The translations under genes and the position numbers were made by a program. This document shows, one piece after another, positions 5,961-13,009 of a DNA stretch of 18,485 bases. The notes beneath the pieces are model-generated. The model was not told the DNA's origin, ran no database searches, and saw nothing but the letters and a program-made list of their open reading frames with translations. Origin of the DNA: Anammoximicrobium sp032229885 (lineage in GTDB: Bacteria > Planctomycetota > Planctomycetia > Pirellulales > Pirellulaceae); contig JAVYAJ010000417.1 of assembly GCA_032229885.1 (NCBI GenBank), positions 1 through 18,485 on the forward strand. Reading direction: 5' to 3'. Each line of letters opens with the position of its first letter. Position 1 is the first letter of the stretch.

Positions 5961-8825
5961 ATGTCCGCGAGCTTTGACCCGTACTACGAATGGCTCAGTA
6001 TCCCGCCCAAGGATCAGCCGCCCAATCACTATCGATTATTGGGAATCGAGCTGTTCGAGAGCAATCGCCGTGTCATCGCGGCGGCCGCAAATCGGCAGAT
6101 GAGCTTCATCAAGGAGTATCAGGCGGGTGAACACTCGGAGATCACGCAACAGATCCTTAACGAACTGTCCGCTGCGCGATTGTGCCTGCTTAACACCGAC
6201 AAGAAAGCCGCGTATGACGCGCGACTGCGCGATACGCTGAAATCGAACACGCGTGCCGCACGTCCGCCGGCGCGGTCTCGCCAACGCGCTGCTGACCCTG
6301 CCGCCGGCCAATCGGCGTCCAAGCCGTCATCGCCGAAGTCACTTCGCGTTCCGATGGCCTTTCCCGTCGGATCCGACGAGATTCTTCCGCCGGCTGCACT
6401 CGACGGAAGACACGCGGCCGAGGCGAACGCCCTGGTCCGTCCATCTGCCCAGTTCGGCACTCCGGCCGCCACAACGCTGCCCGATCGACACTCGGGAGCA
6501 CCGGTCGATCTCGGGTCGTTGGACGATTCCGATTCCGCGTTGCTGCGGAACGATACGCTATGGGATACGGACGCTCGCCTCGAGCCGACATGCGCGGGCC
6601 AGACCGACCGGGCGGCGCACGCGGGCTTTGCCGTTGAATCACTAAGCATCGTGGTCATAGCAAGCGCAGCGGGGCTTGCGATCGTCGCCGTGCTGTCGCT
6701 TGTGCTGTGGGCAGGCTTTGGTAACCGCACGCTTGGACGCGGCAACGCGTCGCCAAGCGTGGTGCCAGAGCGGCTGGAAGGCTTGCCTACGGTCGAGTCA
6801 GAAGACGTATCGGCGCATTCAACAGCGTCCGGGAAACGAGACGCGGAACCGGAGATCTCGCCCGCCGCCGCGGAACGCGATCTTCTGACGGGCCGTGCTG
6901 CCCCGCCTCTGGACCCGCCCGTTAAGCCTATCGATGGGGCCGATGACCGTTTGTCGCCATCGGAGGGCCAATCACAGCCAGATGTGTCGTTCGACGCACC
7001 GGAAACCCCGAATACAAGCGGCATCATCCAGCCGGCTTCAGCCCGACCGATGTCGGAGCAACAACCTTCCGCCGCGGCGTCGGACGAGAAACATCGCCCG
7101 GCCGTCCCGGACGAGGGCGCACAGCGCGCTTCGCAAGCGCTGGCGCGTCAAATCTACGCCGATCGCTTTCGCGAAGCGCAGACGGCTGACGACAAGACGG
7201 CCTTGGCCAAAGACATGTTCGAGGCAGCGGTCAACTTGCCGCCCGGAGGGGCCGATCAATATATGACGCTGAAGATCGCCCGAGACGTCGCCGCAGCCTC
7301 CGGAGATGCCCGGACCGCGCTACGCGTCACCGAAGCGATGATAGAACGATTCGACATCGACGCCATCGCAATGCGTTTCGAGCTGCTGATGCTGATGGCC
7401 GAGCGAACGAGTGATGTTGCCCAAATCGAAACGATCGCTCAGACAGCCCTGGAGCTCGTGGACGGACTGGTCGGTAGGAACCAACACGACCTGGCTCTGC
7501 AGATCTGTGAGGCCGGCAAAATGGCGGCCCAGCGCGCCAAGCTGAGCAATTTGTCGGGACGCTTAGATCATGCGGAGACCGAGGTGCTCGAGCGTCAGAG
7601 GCAATTCGATGCTTATCAGCAGGCACTCGATGTCCTGGAAGTCAACCCGAGCGATCCATCCGCAAACCGTACGGCCGGGTTATACCTGTGCTTCACTTCG
7701 GGTGATTGGCAAGGCGGTATCTCGCTCCTGTCCGCTGGAAACACGCCTGAGTTTCGCCAGGTGACTGCGCTCGAACAGCAGGTGGCCGACTCGAGCGAAA
7801 AACAGATTGCGACCGGCGATGCCTGGTGGTCATTGGCGGACCGTTTTGATGGCGCGCAACGAGACGCCTGTTTGCGTCGCGCCGCATTCTGGTACGAACA
7901 AGCAATCCACGACCTGCCCGCCGGGCTGGCTAGACTGAAAGTCGAACAGCGTCTGGCGACTCTATCGCCGTCCAACGATTCCGTCACCATGTCTTCGGAC
8001 AATAGGTCAGAGGGGTCGGGCGAGCCGACCGAAGAGCGGCCCGAAAAGGTGGCTGGGCTGGTTCGCGAGGCACAAGGCCTGATCGATCGCCAGCACGATC
8101 GCGAGAACATCGAGGCCCGCAGGATCTTGTTGCGGATCAACCAGACCGACGACGGCAACACGCAAGCCAATTTTTACCTGGGCCTGCTGGCGGCGACCAT
8201 AGAACGTAATCACAGCGACGCACGCAGGCATTTTCTTCGAGTCCTTCGTTCCTGTCCACAAGATGTGGCGTGCCTGAACAACTTAGCGCTCGTATCGCTC
8301 CAGTTGCGAGAGATCGATCAAGCCGTGGCCTATTGGCAAAAGACGGCCGAGCTGACGACTGAGCCGGAAGTAGCCCACAACGTACAGTTGTTGTTTCGGC
8401 TTGCGGATCGCAATCGGCTCAAAGTGTCCCCACAATCCCGCGAGAGACTGATTCGCAGCCTGGACGTCGCCAAGCCGGCCGACTTCCGAATGGAAAGGGA
8501 AACCGGAACGCGTCGACGCTCACCTACTTTCAACGGCTGGATGTACATGGATTATGCCGGCCAATCCGCCGTTTCCGAACCATGGGGCTGGCCGAGGTTG
8601 GCCGACCGGACGTGTCTCTACTGCAATGGGGTAGGTACGGTCAAGTGCCCGGTGAGCGCTTGTAGCCGTGGCCGAATTCGCACGACCGTTTACGACACGA
8701 TTCGGCTGTTCAATGGGCACGTCGTTAAGAAGCCACGCGTGATTGTCGATGAATGCACGAACTGTCGCGGGACAGGGAGGGTTCCTTGCCATTTTTGTCG
8801 CGACGGGATTGATCGGGGCCTCTAA
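5961..8825 (+). CDS. J-domain-like, TPR-like membrane protein with DnaJ-type zinc finger end
   Basis: The 954-residue protein starts with a degenerate J-like domain (about 1-95): DPYYEWLSIPPKDQPPNHYR, then LLGIELFESNRRVI, and LNELSAARLCLLNTDKKAAYD. I see no clear HPD tripeptide, so classical Hsp70 stimulation is doubtful. A disordered part precedes one TM helix at about 228-250, another Pro/Asp-rich linker follows, then a long helical region (about 388-870) with TPR-like patterns, for example NFYLGLLAATIERNHSDARRHFL followed by CLNNLALVSLQLREIDQAVAYW. The C-terminus has eight cysteines in DnaJ-like CxxC pairs: C885/C888 with NGVGTVK, C896/C901, C932/C935 with RGTGRVP, and C943/C946. Start: ATG preceded by GAGGA at 5954-5958. 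The family appears planctomycete-specific. It probably works with the upstream GYF_2 protein; its role is unknown. Confidence 0.85.
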   Translation: MSASFDPYYEWLSIPPKDQPPNHYRLLGIELFESNRRVIAAAANRQMSFIKEYQAGEHSEITQQILNELSAARLCLLNTDKKAAYDARLRDTLKSNTRAARPPARSRQRAADPAAGQSASKPSSPKSLRVPMAFPVGSDEILPPAALDGRHAAEANALVRPSAQFGTPAATTLPDRHSGAPVDLGSLDDSDSALLRNDTLWDTDARLEPTCAGQTDRAAHAGFAVESLSIVVIASAAGLAIVAVLSLVLWAGFGNRTLGRGNASPSVVPERLEGLPTVESEDVSAHSTASGKRDAEPEISPAAAERDLLTGRAAPPLDPPVKPIDGADDRLSPSEGQSQPDVSFDAPETPNTSGIIQPASARPMSEQQPSAAASDEKHRPAVPDEGAQRASQALARQIYADRFREAQTADDKTALAKDMFEAAVNLPPGGADQYMTLKIARDVAAASGDARTALRVTEAMIERFDIDAIAMRFELLMLMAERTSDVAQIETIAQTALELVDGLVGRNQHDLALQICEAGKMAAQRAKLSNLSGRLDHAETEVLERQRQFDAYQQALDVLEVNPSDPSANRTAGLYLCFTSGDWQGGISLLSAGNTPEFRQVTALEQQVADSSEKQIATGDAWWSLADRFDGAQRDACLRRAAFWYEQAIHDLPAGLARLKVEQRLATLSPSNDSVTMSSDNRSEGSGEPTEERPEKVAGLVREAQGLIDRQHDRENIEARRILLRINQTDDGNTQANFYLGLLAATIERNHSDARRHFLRVLRSCPQDVACLNNLALVSLQLREIDQAVAYWQKTAELTTEPEVAHNVQLLFRLADRNRLKVSPQSRERLIRSLDVAKPADFRMERETGTRRRSPTFNGWMYMDYAGQSAVSEPWGWPRLADRTCLYCNGVGTVKCPVSACSRGRIRTTVYDTIRLFNGHVVKKPRVIVDECTNCRGTGRVPCHFCRDGIDRGL

Positions 8826-9108
8826 TCCAAAGTCCCTTTGTCGCGCCGCATGGGTTTGCCACGTCTTGTACAGTCTTCGGGTACGGGTTCTCTGCGCCAT
8901 GCGCGGCGCGCATCTTGCACACTCGTTTACACTCGTTATGCACGATTTGGTTGCGGCCCTCGCCCCCTACTAGACCCCTGCGCAAATGGAGCGCGGTGCG
9001 TCGTTTTCTGCCGCAAACGATGCCCACTTCATCGCGATCCGTCGAAGCCGCCCGTCGCCTGCACACGAGCGGCCGCAGGCCGAATCGCTGGGCGCGCGGC
9101 CATGCGGT
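8826..9108. other. Convergent intergenic region
   Basis: Two genes end toward each other here. CAAAG and CTTTG around 8829-8841 form only a weak 5-bp hairpin and no T-tract follows, so no terminator can be called firmly. A 10-bp imperfect direct duplication (ACACTCGTT, 8919-8938) is present. No gene is supported. Confidence 0.45.
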
Positions 9109-11148
9109 TCAAATCACCAGAATCCCATACGTCCGCAGCGGCGGCAGCTCGATGGACTGGCCGTCCGGCCGATCGGCGACCGTCAGTTGCTGCGGCGGGC
9201 CGTCCAGATCGAGCCAGCGCGCGGACGAGCCCGCTTTCCAGGCTGATCCGAGTTCGAGGCGCAGGCCTTCCGCAACCTGCGGTGTGGCGTAGTTGACCGC
9301 ATGGACCACGAGCCCGCCTCGCTCGGCGTGGTACGCGCTGATCGCGACCGTGTCCGCGCCGCGCAGCCGCACCGCGGTCCTGCCGTCCAGCGCCGTCTCG
9401 ACCGCCCGGCACAGCTTTTGGCCGCCGCGAGGCAGCGGAACGCGGATCTCGTAACCGCCCTTGGCCGCCGACAGGACGGCGTCATCCTCGACGCGCACGA
9501 CCCGATCCCCGTCCAGGTCTGTCAACCCGCCCGCGCCGCGCAGGCGGCCGTTTTCGTTCATCTGGCCGTTGGCGCCGGCGATGACCAACCCTCCGCCGTG
9601 CGTCACAAAATCGCGGATCGCCCGACATTCGTCGTCGCTCAAGTGCGATTGGCCGGCCAGAACGAGCACGTCGTGTTCTTTCAGCCGGCCCAGATCGTCG
9701 CCAAACAGGGTCTCCCAGGCGAAGCCGTTGCGGATAAGCGCTTCCTCGGCGCCCAACACCCGCGCCCACGAACCGCGCGTGTCGAATGCCAGCGAGGCGA
9801 ATGTCCGCAGCACGGCCACGTTGCGAATGGGGCGCGTCGCGTTGGTCAAATCGGCGTGCGCATGAACGAATCGCAGCGACCGCGCCAACGCCTCGCGCAA
9901 CTCGGGACGGTCGATCCGCATCCGGTCTCCGTCGCCCAGTGGCCGCAGCGCCCAGTTGGTCCCGGGCACACCCCCGTTTGCCGCGGCCTCTGCGATTTGC
10001 AGGCTGATCTCCTCGGCCGTCTCCGGCAGCTCGGCGAGGCCCGCGCGTCCGCGTCGCCAGGTCGTCGAAACCACGCGATATCCGAGTGCGCGAGCCTGTT
10101 TATAGGCGCGGATCTGCGAGATCATCGCGCCATCGACCATGCCTGGAAAGTTCCCGTTCTCGGCGAACATCAAGTCTAGATGCTGCCCCACGGTGGGCGC
10201 CCAGACGCTGATCCGGTACGGCGCGTCGAACGATCGCGGATGCCCCGGATTGCCCAGCAGGATCGCCGCCGGACGAATGCCGCGGGCATACGCCGTGAGG
10301 TCGCGGTGATAGTCGCCCAGCGCCTCGCAGCGATACCGGACCCACTGTTGGACCAGCGGGTCGTTGATCCAAGTCGGCGATTGTGTCGGCGGCGGACGGA
10401 TCTGATCGAACGATGGCAAGCCGAAATGTTCTTGCGGGTCGGGAAAGCGGGCGGTCAGCCATCGGCGGAATTCCGCGGTGCAGCGCGAGCAGTAGCAGGG
10501 CTCGGCATAGTCGTTGTCAAAGTGCAAACCGTCCAGCCCGATGTCTTCCAGCCCGACGCGGATAACTCGTTTCAAGTACCGTCGAAACTCGTCGCTCTGG
10601 ATGCACGGCGCCCAACGATAGTAGGCGCTGCTCCAGGTCCGCGGCTGGCCGGCTTCGTCGCGCTGCACCCACGACTCGGCGTCCGGCTGCTCGACCAGGA
10701 ACGCCTCGTAGTACAGGGACCGCGACTGGCAGTACCCGAGCACGCGAACGCCGTGCCGATGGGCGCATTGCACGAGGCTGCGCGTCCGTTGCTGGGCGTC
10801 GCGCTCGTGCGCCAGCCCAAACCCCTTGAAAAAATGCGTGACGATCAGGTTGACGCCCAGCCCGGCCATCGTGGCCACGAGTTCTTCCGAGTGAAGCCGG
10901 TCGTACCAGTCGGTCAACCAGGTCGCCGACGCATCGACCGCGCCCACGTTGCCGCCCGTCCGTCGATAATGCTCCAGCGGTTCCCATCCCCACCAGGCCC
11001 AACAACGGGGCGCTGCCGTCGTCGCCGCTCGCGGCTCGACCGCGCCGCTGCCCTCGATCGCCTCCGCGGCCCACGTCCAACGGGCACTCGGCAGAAGCGG
11101 CACAATCGACGTCGCGCTCAGCGTCCCCAGAAAATCTCGTCGATGCAT
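9109..11148 (-). CDS. Tat-exported glycoside-hydrolase-like protein with GATase1-like domain
   Basis: The 679-residue protein starts with a twin-arginine signal (MHRRDFLGTLSATSIVPLLP), so it is probably exported folded. Residues about 45-400 resemble the TIM-barrel proteins grouped as hypothetical glycosyl hydrolases: GVNLIVTHFFKGFGLAHERD, HRHGVRVLGYCQSRSLYYE, then DGLHFDNDYAEPCYCSRC, whose acidic residues (D206, D211, D213) and clustered cysteines are typical, and LDLMFAENGNFPG. Residues about 441-560 resemble the beta-galactosidase-trimerisation / class I glutamine amidotransferase-like fold (VAVLRTFASLAF, LKEHDVLVLAGQSHLSDDECRAIRDFV, GGGLVIAG). A small beta-rich end follows. A role in polysaccharide breakdown is inferred; substrate and activity are unknown. 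The ATG at 11148 has AGGAGG just upstream; an in-frame start at 11220 would bury the Tat signal. Confidence 0.83.
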   Translation of the reverse strand: MHRRDFLGTLSATSIVPLLPSARWTWAAEAIEGSGAVEPRAATTAAPRCWAWWGWEPLEHYRRTGGNVGAVDASATWLTDWYDRLHSEELVATMAGLGVNLIVTHFFKGFGLAHERDAQQRTRSLVQCAHRHGVRVLGYCQSRSLYYEAFLVEQPDAESWVQRDEAGQPRTWSSAYYRWAPCIQSDEFRRYLKRVIRVGLEDIGLDGLHFDNDYAEPCYCSRCTAEFRRWLTARFPDPQEHFGLPSFDQIRPPPTQSPTWINDPLVQQWVRYRCEALGDYHRDLTAYARGIRPAAILLGNPGHPRSFDAPYRISVWAPTVGQHLDLMFAENGNFPGMVDGAMISQIRAYKQARALGYRVVSTTWRRGRAGLAELPETAEEISLQIAEAAANGGVPGTNWALRPLGDGDRMRIDRPELREALARSLRFVHAHADLTNATRPIRNVAVLRTFASLAFDTRGSWARVLGAEEALIRNGFAWETLFGDDLGRLKEHDVLVLAGQSHLSDDECRAIRDFVTHGGGLVIAGANGQMNENGRLRGAGGLTDLDGDRVVRVEDDAVLSAAKGGYEIRVPLPRGGQKLCRAVETALDGRTAVRLRGADTVAISAYHAERGGLVVHAVNYATPQVAEGLRLELGSAWKAGSSARWLDLDGPPQQLTVADRPDGQSIELPPLRTYGILVI

Positions 11149-11348
11149 CGGCGGCCTCCTCTGGCTGTCGTCTACCTCGCGTGGCAACGGCGTCGGTTCC
11201 TGGCGTGAAAACGGTCGCATCTCTGGCAGTCACAACAGTCGCGTCTTGCGCAGCCCCGATGCCCATGGTCCATGCCGCCATTCTAACGCTCAAAGCCGAC
11301 TTGTTGGCAGCCCCGGCGAATATCGCCCCGGTTGAGCGCCCCCCCATG

Positions 11349-11392
11349 CGCGGCATTCAACGTAGTGGTGGCTTTCCACCGCTGATGCCGCG
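11349..11392. other. Two-part hairpin
   Basis: CGCGGCAT (11349-11356) pairs with ATGCCGCG (11385-11392). Inside it AGTGGTGG (11364-11371) pairs with CCACCGCT (11376-11383, one G-T pair) around a CTTT loop. No T-run follows. It could be a structured RNA element, a bidirectional end signal or a DNA element at the island border. Confidence 0.5.
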
Positions 11393-11751
11393 TGCGATGC
11401 GTCGGCCTGTCCGGTGTCCGAGGGTAAACGCTAAAGACGCCATATTAGCTTCGACCGCCCCTCTCTCCGAGCCAGACCTACGGCTCTTCAGCATCTGGTC
11501 TTTCGCTCGCGGACGTTGCCCCCGACAGGATCCAACAGCCTGCTGATGGGCGGTTACCACCTGGACAGTCCACACTTGGGCAATTAAGCACTTGGCCAAC
11601 GTCAATCCGACTTCAACCCCTCCTATGACTCCGCACTGCGAAACCGTCAAAATACGCTCGTTTCAGACTGACTCCGTCGTCCGGGCCTCACAGACGACGA
11701 TTTCTCGGACCTGTTGGGCCGCGGACGATTTTTGCTATCCAGAGGCTAACT

Positions 11752-11803
11752 TCGTCCATGGTACATCGGCACATCTCTCAAGCGAACTAAGATTCATGGA
11801 CGA
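11752..11803. promoter_or_regulatory. 9-bp inverted repeat, possible operator of the cassette
   Basis: TCGTCCATG (11752-11760) is an exact inverted match of CATGGACGA (11795-11803). Arm centres are 43 bp apart, about four helical turns, and the right arm ends 15 bases before a TTGACA box. This geometry would suit a looping or dimeric regulator. The ATPase encoded just downstream ends in a helix-turn-helix and could be the ligand, but that link is inference. Confidence 0.4.
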
Positions 11804-11818
11804 TATCCTACATCTATA

Positions 11819-11847
11819 TTGACAATCAGTCCACGATACATTATCTA
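11819..11847 (+). promoter_or_regulatory. Candidate promoter for the AAA-peptidase cassette
   Basis: A perfect TTGACA (11819-11824) is followed after 17 bases by TATCTA (11842-11847), a weak -10. It sits in AT-rich DNA, 35-63 bases before the ATPase start. Ribosome-site candidates GGAG (11865-11868) and GAGG (11870-11873) follow; the second is better spaced. Confidence 0.4.
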
Positions 11848-11881
11848 GAAAGACAGACCAAACTGGAGTGAGGCTCGCAAA

Positions 11882-13006
11882 ATGGACGAGTTGCAAGAAC
11901 AAAGCAAGGATCTGGTCCAATTGGCGCGGCTCGCTCTGACCGGTCGCACACAGGATATTCAGACGTATATCCATCGAATGGCTCGCAAGTACCAAAAGCT
12001 TGCACCTGACCTGGGTATCCGGCTCAAAGAGCTGGCCCAGCAGGCTGCGACGCGTCAGTCTCCGCTTCGGAGTGAAACCGTTGCCGTCATTCCCGTCGAC
12101 CTCGATAGCCGTCTCCAGCTACTCTGCATTGACCCCCCAAATCCTCTGGAACGCGAGCCGATCTGGTCGGAGGACATTCGTCGCCAGCTCGATCAAATCG
12201 TTTCGGAGCACCTTCATGCGGCCGAATTAATGACACAGGGTCTATCGCCGACGCGCACCGCCATTTTCACCGGACCCCCAGGTGTCGGAAAAACTCTGGC
12301 CGCCCGCTGGCTTGCCAACAAGCTCAATCGCCCTCTACTGAGGCTAGATTTATCCGCCGTTATAAGTAGCTTTCTCGGCCGTACGGGCAACAACGTGCGA
12401 CACGTTCTGGACTACGCCAAAGGAGTCGCCTGCGTTTTACTTCTCGATGAACTGGACGCTATCGCTAAGCGCCGGGACGATTCACACGAGGTTGGCGAAT
12501 TAAAACGCTTGGTGACGGTCCTTCTCCAAGAACTCGATGATTGGCCGGAAGGCGGCGTCCTTGTCGCCGCGAGCAACCACCACGCGCTTCTTGATCCCGC
12601 TGTATGGCGTCGCTTCGAGATGCAGATCGAGTTCACACTCCCGGCGCCCGCTGCCGTGAGGCAGGCGATTCGACTATTCCTGGGCAAGGAGTCTAACATC
12701 ACTTCGATTTGGGAAACCGCTCTAGCCGAACTTCTCAACGGCAGCTCCTTCAGCGACATCGAGCGGGAACTGAAGAATATCCGACGCTTGGCGGTCGTCA
12801 ATAGATGTTCATTGGAAACATTGTTTCCGCGACTCGTTCAGCCGCACATCGAAAGACAATCGAAGGCCGCTAAGAAGCACATCGCCCTAAAGCTTTCTGC
12901 TGCTGGCCTCTCGCAGCGGACCGTCAGCGAGTTAACTGGATTGAGCCGTGACACCCTTCGTAAGGTCACTTCTGGCAACATGTCATCTACAAATCCTAGG
13001 AGCTAA
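11882..13006 (+). CDS. AAA+ ATPase with C-terminal helix-turn-helix, partner of S8 peptidase
   Basis: This 374-residue protein has a helical N-terminus (1-75) with LARLALTGRTQDIQTYIHRMARKY, a sequence style I associate with ATPases encoded next to subtilases. The single AAA module follows: Walker A GPPGVGKT at 131-138, Walker B VLLLDELDAI with D189/E190, sensor-1 Asn232 in VAASNHH, and Arg243/Arg244 as likely arginine fingers in DPAVWRRFE. The C-terminal 35 residues (HIALKLSAAGLSQRTVSELTGLSRDTLRK) form a helix-turn-helix, suggesting DNA binding or autoregulation. The peptidase gene starts three bases after the stop, so the two are an operon and probably a complex. By analogy with AAA-driven proteases the ATPase may gate or feed the peptidase; a defence role is inferred from context. 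The coding region is intact. Confidence 0.9.
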   Translation: MDELQEQSKDLVQLARLALTGRTQDIQTYIHRMARKYQKLAPDLGIRLKELAQQAATRQSPLRSETVAVIPVDLDSRLQLLCIDPPNPLEREPIWSEDIRRQLDQIVSEHLHAAELMTQGLSPTRTAIFTGPPGVGKTLAARWLANKLNRPLLRLDLSAVISSFLGRTGNNVRHVLDYAKGVACVLLLDELDAIAKRRDDSHEVGELKRLVTVLLQELDDWPEGGVLVAASNHHALLDPAVWRRFEMQIEFTLPAPAAVRQAIRLFLGKESNITSIWETALAELLNGSSFSDIERELKNIRRLAVVNRCSLETLFPRLVQPHIERQSKAAKKHIALKLSAAGLSQRTVSELTGLSRDTLRKVTSGNMSSTNPRS

Positions 13007-13009
13007 CAG

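Larger units (their letters stand above)
11149..11881. other. Intergenic region before the ATPase-peptidase cassette
   Basis: Some 730 bases without a convincing gene. Short frames (about 11181-11546 and 11592-11822, plus strand) show no family features and lack ribosome sites. Base composition shifts from GC-rich on the left to clearly more AT-rich from about 11580 onward. The region holds a long hairpin (11349-11392), the palindrome TGGACAGTCCA (11562-11572), a CGTCGT/ACGACG pair (11675-11680 with 11694-11699), a 9-bp inverted repeat and a promoter candidate. It is probably the left boundary and control region of the acquired cassette. Confidence 0.5.

Noticed and set aside
9100..9125. GGTTCAAATCACC resembling a tRNA T-arm
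   Set aside because: Flanking bases do not pair as a T-stem, no acceptor or anticodon arm is present, and it overlaps the 3' end of the glycosidase-like gene.
9301..11208. Two long plus-strand open frames opposite the glycosidase-like gene
   Set aside because: They mirror the minus-strand gene, show no domain, and lack ribosome sites, whereas the minus strand has a Tat signal, AGGAGG and clear motifs.
11592..11822. A 76-codon plus-strand frame upstream of the ATPase
   Set aside because: It has a TTG start with no good ribosome site, no family resemblance, and it overlaps the inverted repeat and promoter candidate.
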